A stretch of DNA of 64,000 nucleotides from Clostridia bacterium (GCA_036654455.1 JAVVRZ010000003.1:44357-108356); one strand, 5' to 3'; shown: positions 24,920 to 34,160, counted from the stretch's first letter. Notes: a model not told the origin generated them from the sequence alone. Program-made: numbers and translations.

Positions 24920-26299
24920 ATGAAAATAGCAGTATTAAATGGTAGCCCTAAGGGCAAACAAAGCGTAACGCTACAAAGCGTGCTATATTTGCAAGCGCAT
25001 AATAAACAACACGAATTTGTAATATTTAACATAGGTCAACAAATTAAAAAGTTGCAAAACGAACAAGAGTTTGACAAAGTTATTGAGCAAATACTACTTT
25101 GCGATACTATTATGTTTGCTTACCCCGTATATACTTTTCTTGTACCCTATCAGCTACATCGATTTATCGAGCAACTTAAACAATCTGCTCGGGCAAAAGA
25201 ATTTGCCGGCAAATATGTTACACAGCTAACAACGTCTAAACATTTCTACGACTACACTGCGCATAACTTTATAATAGACAATTGCAACGACCTAAAATTA
25301 AACTACGTTTGCGGTCTTTCAGCCGATATGGACGACTTGTTAAAAGTTGAAGGTCGAGCTGGCTTAGACTGTTTTTTTGCAACCTTTGTTCACTGCGTCA
25401 CAAATAATAACCACCTTTTTAGCCCGAGAGAAGCCCCTCAAACCGTCAAACCATACATCTCGACTACAAGTACGCCCTGCCAAAAGAACACCGCATACGA
25501 CACGGTTATATTGACTTCTTACCAAGAAACGCAAACTAATCTTTTAGAAATGATTAAGGAATTTTGCGCCGTATATCCTAACAAAACACGAATAATAAAC
25601 ATAAACGACTTCAAATTTGACGGAGGTTGCTTAGGCTGTTTTATGTGCGCAACCGACGGCAAATGCGTATACAAAGATGGTTTTGATACTTATTTAAGAA
25701 ATACTATCCAAAATGCAAACGCCTTTATATACGCCTTTGAAATTAAAGACCACTCTTTTGGAAGTAAATTTAAACAGTTTGACGACCGTCAATTTTGCAA
25801 TGGTCACCGCCCTATGACAATCGGGTCGGCTGTTGGATATCTAATTAGCGGAAACTACGACTATGAGCCTAACTTAAAACTTGTAATCGAAGGGCGAGCA
25901 AGCGTAGGACAAAATTACTTCGCAGGGGTTGCAACCGACCAAAACGACACAAAGCAAGAGATTAGTTCGTTGAGCGATAACTTAGCTTTTGCATTGGCTA
26001 ATCACTCTAAGCCTAGTCAAAATTTCTTAGGAGTTGGCGGAAACAAAATTTTTAGAGATTTAATTTATGTTATGGGCGGACTTATGAAAGCCGACCACAA
26101 ATTCTACAAGCGACATAACTTCTACGACTTTCCTCAAAAGCAACTTGGTACAAAACTAAAAATGCAAATGGTTGGAGCGCTTATGAGTAACAAAAAACTA
26201 AGAACAAAAATGAAAGGCAAAATGAACGAATTTATTCTTAAACCATACGATAAGGCTATTGAAAAGAGCTTGCGAGATAAAGACGATAAAAATGTCTAA
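24920..26299 (+). CDS. Two-domain NADPH-dependent FMN reductase/flavodoxin-like protein
   Basis: A 459-residue protein with two tandem flavodoxin-like folds. Domain 1 (about 1-170) begins KIAVLNGSPKGKQSVTLQS and has the flavin-loop FAYPVYTFLVPYQLHRFIEQ. Domain 2 (about 190-350) has the cysteine cluster FDGGCLGCFMCATDGKC typical of iron-sulfur flavoproteins of the NADPH-dependent FMN reductase family, but little of the usual P-loop. The last 100 residues are basic and not recognised. AGAGG precedes the ATG. It is monocistronic. Substrate and electron donor are unknown. Confidence 0.78.
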   Translation: MKIAVLNGSPKGKQSVTLQSVLYLQAHNKQHEFVIFNIGQQIKKLQNEQEFDKVIEQILLCDTIMFAYPVYTFLVPYQLHRFIEQLKQSARAKEFAGKYVTQLTTSKHFYDYTAHNFIIDNCNDLKLNYVCGLSADMDDLLKVEGRAGLDCFFATFVHCVTNNNHLFSPREAPQTVKPYISTTSTPCQKNTAYDTVILTSYQETQTNLLEMIKEFCAVYPNKTRIININDFKFDGGCLGCFMCATDGKCVYKDGFDTYLRNTIQNANAFIYAFEIKDHSFGSKFKQFDDRQFCNGHRPMTIGSAVGYLISGNYDYEPNLKLVIEGRASVGQNYFAGVATDQNDTKQEISSLSDNLAFALANHSKPSQNFLGVGGNKIFRDLIYVMGGLMKADHKFYKRHNFYDFPQKQLGTKLKMQMVGALMSNKKLRTKMKGKMNEFILKPYDKAIEKSLRDKDDKNV

Positions 26300-26367
26300 C
26301 CCTATTAAAATAGTAAAAATATCTAGCAAAACTAAGTAAATTACGATAATATCAATAATGTAAAAGA

Positions 26368-26407
26368 ATAGAGAGTAACATTAAAAACGTTCCTCTCTAT
26401 TTTTTTA
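26368..26407 (+). terminator. Terminator after the flavodoxin-like gene
   Basis: 8-bp arms ATAGAGAG and CTCTCTAT around an inner AACATTAAAAACGTT near-stem, followed by TTTTTT. Confidence 0.8.
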
Positions 26408-26455
26408 CAAACTATATTCTTATTGACAATTTATAAATTCTTTGTTAATAAACTA

Positions 26456-28384
26456 TTACGCTTTTATTTGACCTTCAAGCTGTTTGATAGGTTTAAATTT
26501 GGTAAATAAAAGTTCAACCGAGCTAATAACTACGATTAGCGAACTAGCGTTATGTACTAATGCGCCTATAACGGGGTTGATTATTCCAAACATTGATAAG
26601 ATAACAGCGGCAATATTCCAAACAATCGAAAAAGCTATGTTGAAATTTATGCGAGAAAAAGTCTTTTTAGAAATTCGCAATAAGTATGGAATTGTTTCGA
26701 TATTATCGTTAACAAGTACGGCGTCGCTTGCGTCAACTGCTATATCGCTACCGATTCCGCCCATAGCTAGCCCTGCATAAGCAGAACGCAAGGCCAACGA
26801 ATCGTTTACGCCATCGCCTACCATACATACTTTCAAACCATCTTTCTGGCAAGATTTAATATATTCCATTTTTTCTTGCGGTAACATATTAGAGCTAATT
26901 TGTTGGATATCTAGGCTTGTTCCTATATTGTTAGCCGTTTGCTCATTGTCGCCCGTTAGAAGAATAGGTGTAACGCCTAGCTGTTTAAGCTCGCCTATTA
27001 CAGACTTTGCATTTGTTCTAGCTTTGTCGGCAAGAGCGACTGCGCCTAGATAAAGCCCGTCTTGCGAAACATAAATTACGGTTGCCCCTAGACCTAAATA
27101 CTGTTCGACTTCGGCTAAATCATCTACGACTATATTGTTTTCAATTAAATATTCTTTTTTACCGGCTAATACCAGTTTATTGTCAATCGTTGCCGAAACG
27201 CCTTTGCCTGCAACAAGCGTGAAATTATCGCATTCTTGACTTTTACCTCCGCTAGCCAAATAATGTTTAACTATGGCTTTTCCCAAGGGGTGTTCGGACT
27301 TTTGTTCGCAAAGGGCGCAAATTTGAAGCAAGTCTTGTTCTGTAATATCAAGCCTAGCCGACTTTACCCCTATTACTTCGGGCTTGCCATAAGTCAATGT
27401 TCCGGTCTTGTCAAAAGCGACGGTCTTAATTTGAGAAAACCTCTGCATACTCTGTCCGGATTTAATTATAATTCCGTGTTTTGTAGCGTTGCCTATACCG
27501 GCTATAATTGCCGTTGGAGCTGCAAGGGCAAAGGCGCAAGGACAAAACACTATTAATATAGTAACCCCTCTTATCAAATCTTTGGTAACAATACCTGTAA
27601 TAATTGCCGTAAGCAAAGCTACGATTACTAGGTAGGTCGCAATTTTGTCGGCTCTTTTAACTATTGGCGCTTTATTATCTTCAACTTGTTTAGCTAAGGC
27701 AATCATACGTTGCAAAGAACTATTTGTTCCCGAACTTGTAGCTTGAAAAGTAAATACGCCAAATTGATTGATTGTTCCGCTTGTTACGTTGTCGCCTACG
27801 GTCTTATCTATCGGTATAGATTCGCCCGTAATAACCGACTGGTCAACTGCGGTGTCGCCTTGTATAATTATTCCGTCGACGGCTATTGTTTCGCCGGCAA
27901 GAACACGCACAATATCGCCGACTTTTATTTCTTCAACGGCAACAATTTCTTCTTGTCCGTCAACTAAACGCCTAGCAGTCTTAGGGGTAAGGTCAATTAA
28001 CTTTTGAATACCGCTATACGCTTTGTCAACCGTAGCTTCTTCAAGCAATTCGCCTAGTAACATTATGGCGGCTACTTCGCCTGCGGCAAAATACTCTTTT
28101 ACAATAATCGAAGCAACCATAGCTATTGTAACAAGTAACCCTGCCTTAATATTACCCTTAGTAAATAAAGACAAAAGCGCAGTATAGGCGATTGGAACGC
28201 CACAAAGAACTATTGCAACCCAGGCAATGTCAAAAGCTAAGTTGTCGCTTATTCCGGTTTGCTTAAAAATAAAACTAAGAATTAAGCTTACCGCCGAAAC
28301 CGATACAAGCGTAATGTTGCGTTTAACTTCGTTTGCAAAAAAATCTGTCAAAACTTTAAAAAAACTTCTTTTTGTGTCAGTCAT
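26456..28384 (-). CDS. Heavy-metal P1B-type ATPase
   Basis: Membrane pump that exports a transition metal using ATP. Visible motifs: TGES in the actuator domain (ITGESIPIDK), metal-site CPC in helix 6 (FCPCAFALAAPTAI), DKTGTLT phosphorylation site, SEHPLGKAIV (HP motif), LTGDNEQTA and MVGDGVNDSLAL. At 642 residues it has no N-terminal metal-binding domain; the chain starts with a short basic segment and goes straight into the membrane helices. The CPC motif occurs in Cu and Zn/Cd pumps, so the metal is uncertain. AAGGAG precedes the ATG, and a CsoR-like operator lies in the leader. Confidence 0.92.
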   Translation of the reverse strand: MTDTKRSFFKVLTDFFANEVKRNITLVSVSAVSLILSFIFKQTGISDNLAFDIAWVAIVLCGVPIAYTALLSLFTKGNIKAGLLVTIAMVASIIVKEYFAAGEVAAIMLLGELLEEATVDKAYSGIQKLIDLTPKTARRLVDGQEEIVAVEEIKVGDIVRVLAGETIAVDGIIIQGDTAVDQSVITGESIPIDKTVGDNVTSGTINQFGVFTFQATSSGTNSSLQRMIALAKQVEDNKAPIVKRADKIATYLVIVALLTAIITGIVTKDLIRGVTILIVFCPCAFALAAPTAIIAGIGNATKHGIIIKSGQSMQRFSQIKTVAFDKTGTLTYGKPEVIGVKSARLDITEQDLLQICALCEQKSEHPLGKAIVKHYLASGGKSQECDNFTLVAGKGVSATIDNKLVLAGKKEYLIENNIVVDDLAEVEQYLGLGATVIYVSQDGLYLGAVALADKARTNAKSVIGELKQLGVTPILLTGDNEQTANNIGTSLDIQQISSNMLPQEKMEYIKSCQKDGLKVCMVGDGVNDSLALRSAYAGLAMGGIGSDIAVDASDAVLVNDNIETIPYLLRISKKTFSRINFNIAFSIVWNIAAVILSMFGIINPVIGALVHNASSLIVVISSVELLFTKFKPIKQLEGQIKA

Positions 28385-28405
28385 ATTGCTCCTTTTGAGT
28401 GATAA

Positions 28406-28428
28406 AATATCCCCCCTAAGAGGATATT
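28406..28428. promoter_or_regulatory. CsoR-like operator of the metal ATPase
   Basis: Inverted repeat AATATCC-N9-GGATATT whose spacer begins CCCC, giving a run of six C on the plus strand. It covers the predicted transcription start. The A/T arms around a C/G tract resemble CsoR-family sites. Confidence 0.5.
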
Positions 28429-28431
28429 ACT

Positions 28432-28461
28432 AATATACTCCCAACCTTGCAATATTGTCAA
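28432..28461 (-). promoter_or_regulatory. Promoter of the metal ATPase
   Basis: On the minus strand TTGACA (28456-28461), 18-bp spacer, TATATT (28432-28437). Confidence 0.6.
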
Positions 28462-28597
28462 ATGTTTTTTACGCATTATTTTTTACTACAATATAGTCAA
28501 AAACTAATATATAGTGTCAAATAACCATATTACACTAAATTTTTTGTACAATGGCGGTTCTTGCCAAAAAATCTTTTGTTATTTTGTGAAAAAACTA

Positions 28598-28626
28598 TTT
28601 ACAAACGCATAAAATAGTTGTAGAAT
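28598..28626 (+). promoter_or_regulatory. Promoter of the lrp-pnt genes
   Basis: TTTACA (28598-28603), 17-bp spacer, TAGAAT (28621-28626), about 30 bp before the Lrp-type gene. Confidence 0.5.
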
Positions 28627-28654
28627 AGTCTAAGAAAAGAATGGGAGGAAAGCG

Positions 28655-29149
28655 ATGGATAACATAGATGTTAAAATTGTTAATTGTCTAAGGCAAAACG
28701 CTAGAATGAGCGCTTCGGAAATTGCAGAAAGCGTAAGTTTATCTATTTCGGCGGTAATTGAAAGGATAAAGAAACTTGAAAATACCGAAGTAATCAACGG
28801 CTACACTGCGTTAATCAATCCTCAAAAAATTAACAAAGACGTCATTGCCATAATGTCGGTATCTATCGAACACCCTAAGTACAATCAAAAATTTATACAA
28901 ATAGTTAGCAACCATTCGCACATTATTCAATGCTACTATATTGCCGGCGACTACGACTTTTTACTAAAAATTGTAACGCAAAATACACGCACGCTTGAAA
29001 AAGTATTAGACGAAATTAAGAGTATTCAAGGCGTAGCCAAAACTAAGACAAATATCGTGCTTTCTACCCTAAAAGACGATTTTACTTCTCCATTGTTTGC
29101 CGACGAAAGCGATTTGCCCAATAGTTGCGACAATAAATCTAACAAATAA
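28655..29149 (+). CDS. Lrp/AsnC-family transcriptional regulator
   Basis: A 164-residue regulator. The N-terminal HTH reads NARMSASEIAESVSLSISAV followed by ERIKKLENTEVINGYTALIN, and the C-terminal RAM/AsnC ligand domain spans about 65-145 (CYYIAGDYDFLLKIVT). Such proteins are octameric amino-acid-responsive switches. GGGAGG precedes the ATG. It is directly upstream of the transhydrogenase genes with no full terminator between, so it may control them and respond to an amino acid whose metabolism demands NADPH; this is inference. Confidence 0.92.
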   Translation: MDNIDVKIVNCLRQNARMSASEIAESVSLSISAVIERIKKLENTEVINGYTALINPQKINKDVIAIMSVSIEHPKYNQKFIQIVSNHSHIIQCYYIAGDYDFLLKIVTQNTRTLEKVLDEIKSIQGVAKTKTNIVLSTLKDDFTSPLFADESDLPNSCDNKSNK

Positions 29150-29177
29150 TCCAAAAAAGGATTAAAAAATATTTACA

Positions 29178-29192
29178 GCGGGTAATTCCCGC
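29178..29192 (+). other. Short hairpin before pntAA
   Basis: GCGGG-TAATT-CCCGC sits directly before the AAAAAGGAG ribosome site of pntAA. No T run follows, so it more likely affects RNA stability or translation than termination. Confidence 0.4.
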
Positions 29193-29206
29193 AAAAAGGA
29201 GACAAA

Positions 29207-30370
29207 ATGATAGTAGGTATTCCAAAAGAGATTATGCACGGAGAGAGGCGTGTATCCTCTATCCCAGAAACCGTCAAAAAGATGGTAGCAAACGGTTGGA
29301 CTGTTTTGTTTGAAAAGGGCGCAGGTCTTGGCGCATTTTATCCCGACGCAGCTTACGTAGAAGTAGGCGCAAAATTAATTGACGACCCAATCGAAATTTA
29401 CAAAAAAGCCGACGTTATCTTAAAGGTTAAAGAACCCCTATTTAACGAAGAAAAGAATTGCCACGAAATAGATATGATGCACAAAGGTCAATATCTAATT
29501 ACATTTATTCACCCAGCCGCTCCCGTAAACCACAAAATGGTAATGGCTATGGCAAAACAAGGCGTTATTAGTATTACTCTTGACGGTATTCCACGTATTT
29601 CTAGGGCGCAATCAATGGACGCTTTGTCTTCAATGAGTACTTGCGCAGGCTACAAGGGAATAATTATGGCTGCAAGCAATATCGCTAAATTTATGCCTCT
29701 AATCGGTAGCGCCGTTGGTATGATTAAGCCTTCAAACGTTCTTGTGCTTGGCACAGGCGTTGCAGGTCTACGTGCTGTTGCAACCGCAAAGAGTTTGGGC
29801 GCAGTAGTTTATTCTGCTGATATTAGACCAGACGCAAACGAACAAGCAATGAGCTTAGGCGCAAAGATAGTTGACACCGGCGTTCCAGCAGAGATAGCAG
29901 TAAGCAAAGATGGCAAACACGCTAACCACCTAAGCGACGAATGGCTTGCAAAAGAAAGAGCCCATCTAGCCGAAGCCGTAAGCAACGCTGACATTGTATT
30001 CTGCTCGGCATTACTACAAGGCAAACTTGCTCCTGTACTTCTAACCGACGAAATGGTAGCTTCTATGCGTCCGGGTAGCTGTATTGTAGATATTTCTATC
30101 GACCAAGGCGGTAACTGCGCTATAACTACGCCCGGTATTAGAGATGTTAAACACGACGTCATTATCGAAGGCATTAAGAATATTCCGGGAATGTTGCCTA
30201 CAAGCTCAACGTTTATGTTTGCTCACAACATTTACAACTTACTTAACTTCTTAGTAAAAGACGGCAAAGTCGTACTTGACCGCAACGACGAAATTGTTGC
30301 TTCAACCCTTGTTACAATCAATGGCGAACTTGTACACGAAGGCGCAAAAGAAGCTATGGGTATTAGATAA
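29207..30370 (+). CDS. pntAA: NAD(P) transhydrogenase alpha subunit, part 1 (domain I)
   Basis: NAD(H)-binding domain I of proton-translocating transhydrogenase, which makes NADPH from NADH using the proton gradient. The N-terminal VGIPKEIMHGERRVSSIPET is diagnostic of the AlaDH/PNT family, followed by the Rossmann motif VLGTGVAGLRAVATAKSLGA. The 387 residues match the split-alpha type. Alanine dehydrogenase is excluded by the following membrane subunits. GGAG precedes the ATG. Confidence 0.95.
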   Translation: MIVGIPKEIMHGERRVSSIPETVKKMVANGWTVLFEKGAGLGAFYPDAAYVEVGAKLIDDPIEIYKKADVILKVKEPLFNEEKNCHEIDMMHKGQYLITFIHPAAPVNHKMVMAMAKQGVISITLDGIPRISRAQSMDALSSMSTCAGYKGIIMAASNIAKFMPLIGSAVGMIKPSNVLVLGTGVAGLRAVATAKSLGAVVYSADIRPDANEQAMSLGAKIVDTGVPAEIAVSKDGKHANHLSDEWLAKERAHLAEAVSNADIVFCSALLQGKLAPVLLTDEMVASMRPGSCIVDISIDQGGNCAITTPGIRDVKHDVIIEGIKNIPGMLPTSSTFMFAHNIYNLLNFLVKDGKVVLDRNDEIVASTLVTINGELVHEGAKEAMGIR

Positions 30371-30406
30371 CAACTTTGTTACCTAACTTTTAAATAAACA
30401 ACTTAA

Positions 30407-30439
30407 TCACCCTCATCACAATCAAAATGGTGAGGGTGA
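30407..30439 (+). other. Intercistronic hairpin between pntAA and pntAB
   Basis: Perfect 9-bp stem TCACCCTCA/TGAGGGTGA with a 15-nt loop, followed by an A run, not T. It is not a terminator in the plus direction and may set subunit stoichiometry by stabilising RNA. Confidence 0.5.
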
Positions 30440-30460
30440 AAAAAAATAATGAGGTAAATT

Positions 30461-30760
30461 ATGGAAATTATACAAATTGTATTTTTAGGCGTGTTTATAT
30501 TGACGGCGATTATTGGTTACAAGCTAATTAATAATGTGCCTTCTCTACTTCACACTCCTCTTATGTCGGGTATGAACGCTCTTTCGGGCATTACGGTTTT
30601 AGGCGCTCTTACGGCTATGGCTAGCGCATTTGGAACGGCAGGCAAATCTATAACGGCAGGTATTCTGGGCGGAATTGCAATCGTACTTGCTATGATTAAC
30701 GTTGTTGGCGGTTTTGTTGTAACTGACAAAATGCTAAGAATGTTTAAAAAAGGAGAGTAA
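30461..30760 (+). CDS. pntAB: NAD(P) transhydrogenase alpha subunit, part 2
   Basis: A 99-residue membrane subunit with three or four helices, the first half of the proton channel. NNVPSLLHTPLMSGMNALSG is the family signature. GAGGT precedes the ATG, and it is 2 bp from pntB. Confidence 0.95.
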   Translation: MEIIQIVFLGVFILTAIIGYKLINNVPSLLHTPLMSGMNALSGITVLGALTAMASAFGTAGKSITAGILGGIAIVLAMINVVGGFVVTDKMLRMFKKGE

Positions 30761-30762
30761 TT

Positions 30763-32178
30763 ATGCCAGAATATTTATATTTTATTTTAAGCGGAGTTCT
30801 CTCGGTTGGCGTGCTTGTTGGCATATTTCTAATGAGTAAGGTCAAGACCTCTGTTCTTGGCAATCGCATATCGGCTGTTTGTACTCTTGGCGCAATAATT
30901 GTAACTTTAATTGCAAATGAAATTTTACCTGTTTGGGCATTATATATCGCCCTTGCAGTAGGTATAGCGATTGGAATAATCTTTGCTTTAAGAGTAAAGA
31001 TGATTCAAATGCCTCAAATGGTAGCTTTGCTCAACGGTCTAGGCGGAGCGGCAAGCGCAATCGTAGGCGGACTAGCAATATTTGGATTTAGTCTTACCAT
31101 GGGTAAACCTGCAACAATCAACGCTTTTGCAATCGTAACGGCAGGCATTGCCTTGTTTATTGGTTGCGTAACCCTTATTGGCAGTTTAATAGCCGCAGGC
31201 AAACTACACAAAGTAATTACTCAACGCCCTATTATATTTAAAGGACATCAAATATACACAATAATATCTTTAATACTTACTGTTGCTTCGGTAATTTTAC
31301 TGCCTATATTCTACAACGAATTAATAGCTGTAATTATACTTACTTCTTGCATAGCCGTATTTTCAAGTCTATTTGGTTTCTTCTTCTCAATTAGAGTTGG
31401 CGGAGCTGATATGCCCATTACTATTTCTTTGCTCAACTCGCTTAGCGGTGTTGCCGGAGCTATTGCGGGACTAGCCGTAGCCGACCCGTTATTAGTTGCA
31501 ATAGGCGGTATTGTTGGAGCGTCCGGACTACTACTTACACAAATTATGTGTCGTTCAATGAACAGACACTTAATGGATATTCTTCTAGGAAAGACAAGTT
31601 CGGCAGGCAAACACGTTGCCGTACAAGAAGAAGTTAAGGAAGAAGTCGAAGACGACACCATAGAAGAAAAAGTCGACGTTAAAGAATTACTAACAAAAGC
31701 AAAAAAAGTTATTATCGTTCCGGGATACGGTATGGCGATAGCGCAAGCTCAACACTTAGTTAAGCAACTTGCCGACAAGCTAATTTCTTGCGGTGTTCAA
31801 GTTAAATATGCCGTTCACCCAGTAGCAGGCAGAATGCCCGGACACATGAACGTATTACTTTGCGAAGCTAACGTAGACTACGAAGACTTATACGAAATGG
31901 ACGCAATTAACGGCGAATTTGCCGACGCTGACGCTACAATAGTAATCGGCGCAAACGACGTTCTCAATCCGGCGGCAAACACAGCTGAGGGTACGCCTAT
32001 ATATGGTATGCCCGTGCTTAACGTTATCAACTGTAAACATATATTTATATTTAACTATGACTTAAAGCCCGGCTATGCAGGCGTTCCTAACCCAATTTAC
32101 ACAAGAAAACACGGCGTAGAATTGTTGCTAGGCAATGCAAGCGTAACCCTTAAAGACTTTATCGATAAACTCAACTAA
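30763..32178 (+). CDS. pntB: NAD(P) transhydrogenase beta subunit
   Basis: A 471-residue protein combining the main membrane part (about eight helices, residues 1-270) with a charged linker (about 285-307) and the NADP(H)-binding domain III, seen in VIIVPGYGMAIAQAQH, YAVHPVAGRMPGHMNVLL and VIGANDVLNPAA. It completes the pntAA-pntAB-pntB transhydrogenase and is followed by a strong terminator. Confidence 0.96.
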   Translation: MPEYLYFILSGVLSVGVLVGIFLMSKVKTSVLGNRISAVCTLGAIIVTLIANEILPVWALYIALAVGIAIGIIFALRVKMIQMPQMVALLNGLGGAASAIVGGLAIFGFSLTMGKPATINAFAIVTAGIALFIGCVTLIGSLIAAGKLHKVITQRPIIFKGHQIYTIISLILTVASVILLPIFYNELIAVIILTSCIAVFSSLFGFFFSIRVGGADMPITISLLNSLSGVAGAIAGLAVADPLLVAIGGIVGASGLLLTQIMCRSMNRHLMDILLGKTSSAGKHVAVQEEVKEEVEDDTIEEKVDVKELLTKAKKVIIVPGYGMAIAQAQHLVKQLADKLISCGVQVKYAVHPVAGRMPGHMNVLLCEANVDYEDLYEMDAINGEFADADATIVIGANDVLNPAANTAEGTPIYGMPVLNVINCKHIFIFNYDLKPGYAGVPNPIYTRKHGVELLLGNASVTLKDFIDKLN

Positions 32179-32235
32179 TAGAATTTTTAAGCGATATGTT
32201 AAAGTCCTAAACCATTATTTATAAATTCTTAGACC

Positions 32236-32270
32236 AAAAATAGACCTCGTAATGAGGTCTATTTTTATTA
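32236..32270 (+). terminator. Terminator after pntB
   Basis: 13-bp arms AAAAATAGACCTC and GAGGTCTATTTTT with a 5-nt loop, 58 bp past the pntB stop. Confidence 0.85.
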
Positions 32271-32353
32271 TAAATTATTATTGTTTAATTGCCCGTTTGG
32301 CATAGAATTAGATTAGAGCCGACAGTTTTAAGAGCTGTAAAAATTAATTAGGG

Positions 32354-32602
32354 CTATTTAAGTTCTAACTTATTTTCTTCCACAAGCTTTGCGATAATGT
32401 AGTCGTAATTATAATGAGGAAGTAGGCAAGCCGAACAATCTTTAATTTTGCCGTCAATTAAGGTGTAATTGCCACCGCAATCTAGTCTATATAGCGGACA
32501 AAAACAGAACAAGCAGTTAAATTCGCCCTCTCTGCTCGTCTTATGGCAAGGAAAATATTCGCAATCTCGGTTACAAAAGAATTGACTACTATTTTTTTTC
32601 AT
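32354..32602 (-). CDS. Cysteine-rich small domain protein
   Basis: An 82-residue protein with ten cysteines in pattern FFCNRDCEYFPCH, FNCLFCFCPLY, DCGG and DCSACLLPH. It matches the cysteine-rich small (zf-like) domain known from clostridial genomes, presumed to bind zinc or an Fe-S cluster. Function is unknown. It is alone between pntB, which is convergent, and the antiporter gene 58 bp upstream on the same strand. Confidence 0.8.
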   Translation of the reverse strand: MKKNSSQFFCNRDCEYFPCHKTSREGEFNCLFCFCPLYRLDCGGNYTLIDGKIKDCSACLLPHYNYDYIIAKLVEENKLELK

Positions 32603-32660
32603 ATTTTTACTCCATTTAAATTAGTATTTAAGCGTAGTTACTTGTAAAATTATCGCCGTA

Positions 32661-34160
32661 CTATTTGTTGGTTAGATTTTTTGAGTCTTCGTTGTCTTTA
32701 ATTTGCTGTTGAGCCTTTTCAAATAACGTAGCGTCATTAATATTTTCACTTTGTACGGTTTCTTTTGAGGGTGTTTGAGTACTTTCGTTGTCTTTGATTT
32801 GCTGTTGAGCCTTTTCAAACAAAGTTTTGGTGTCAAAGTCTTGTTGCGACTGCTCTACATTTTGGGTTTGAGGTTGATCGTTTTGTTCGCCTACGGCAAG
32901 TTCTTTAATATTTGCGTTGTCTATTGTTGGAATTTGCCCTAGACTTATTGCCGAAGTTTGAGCGCTTGTTGCAGAATTTTTAATTCTTTTGGGCGTTTTT
33001 TCAATCTCGCCAGCCTTAGTGAGGGCAATTTTAGTGAGTAACGGCCCTAAAATTTCATAAACTAGGGTTGCGCAAAGTACGACTGTGGTCACTTGTTGCC
33101 CAATTTCTGGTAGTTGCGCCATTACAACGCTCGCCATACCGATAGCTACGCCGGCTTGTGGAAACAAAGCTATTCCTAGATATTTGCGAACGTTGGGATT
33201 TGCCTTTGTAATTACCGCCCCTAAATAAGCTCCGCCCCACTTACCTATTGCCCTAACTACAATATATACAAAACCGACTATGCCTACCGTTGGCAATACT
33301 TCTAGGTTAAGCTGAGCGCCCGAAATAACAAAGAATAGCATAAATAATGGATAAGTCCACCTTTCAAGCACTTCAAGCGGAACTTCATTTTCTTTAAATA
33401 AGTTGCCGTAGAATGTTCCTATCATCATACAAAGTAGCAAGCTTGACAAATTTAGCAATTCCGCAAGCGCAATTCCGCCAAGCGTAAAGGTGATAATAAG
33501 CGTAAGCCTATTTGCTCGGGACTTAAAAAATCTTGAAACAAGGGCTAAAATAAAGCCCAAAGCCGAACCTATAACAAGGGCTAAAAGTATCTCGCAAACA
33601 GGAACTAAAAATGCCGAAACAAAGGAAAGCGAACCGCCTACGTGAAGTACTTTGCCTATGGCAAGCGAAATGGCAAAAACCATTAGCCCTAACGCATCGT
33701 CAAGCGCAACAACCGGCAGTAATGTTTCCGTCACGGGCCCTTTGGCTTTGTACTGACGCACTATCATAAGCGTCGCAGCCGGAGCGGTTGCCGTTGCTAC
33801 TGCGCCTAAAATTAAAGCGAAAGGCAAAGGCTCGCCTATAAGTATCATAACAAGGTCGACAAGAATTGTAGCAAGCAAGGCCTGCATAGCCGTAATTACA
33901 AGAATATTCTTGCCTAATTTTTTAAGCAAAGATAATTTTATTGATGTGCCGATAGAAAAAGCGATAAAACCTAACGCAACGTTAGTAATAATTTCCAACA
34001 TCTCTAAATGCTGCGCCGTAATTAATTTAAATACGTGAGGTCCTATTAAAACGCCTGCGATTAAGTAACCCGTAACATTGGGAAGACGCAATAACTTCAT
34101 TAAACGGGTAAAAATTAGTCCTGCGAGCAAGGCGAAACATAAAATAAAAATAATGCTCAT
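32661..34160 (-). CDS. CPA2-type cation/proton antiporter with repeat tail
   Basis: A 499-residue membrane exchanger of the KefB/GerN/NhaS class. About 12 helices occupy residues 1-385, with LPNVTGYLIAGVLIGPHVF and the ion-site region VVALDDALGLMVFAISLAIG. The cytoplasmic tail of about 115 residues is Gln/Glu/Thr-rich and contains two exact copies of TLFEKAQQQIKDNE. There is no RCK or TrkA domain. AGGAG lies 13 bases from the ATG, rather far. The transported cation, K or Na, cannot be told. Confidence 0.88.
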   Translation of the reverse strand: MSIIFILCFALLAGLIFTRLMKLLRLPNVTGYLIAGVLIGPHVFKLITAQHLEMLEIITNVALGFIAFSIGTSIKLSLLKKLGKNILVITAMQALLATILVDLVMILIGEPLPFALILGAVATATAPAATLMIVRQYKAKGPVTETLLPVVALDDALGLMVFAISLAIGKVLHVGGSLSFVSAFLVPVCEILLALVIGSALGFILALVSRFFKSRANRLTLIITFTLGGIALAELLNLSSLLLCMMIGTFYGNLFKENEVPLEVLERWTYPLFMLFFVISGAQLNLEVLPTVGIVGFVYIVVRAIGKWGGAYLGAVITKANPNVRKYLGIALFPQAGVAIGMASVVMAQLPEIGQQVTTVVLCATLVYEILGPLLTKIALTKAGEIEKTPKRIKNSATSAQTSAISLGQIPTIDNANIKELAVGEQNDQPQTQNVEQSQQDFDTKTLFEKAQQQIKDNESTQTPSKETVQSENINDATLFEKAQQQIKDNEDSKNLTNK

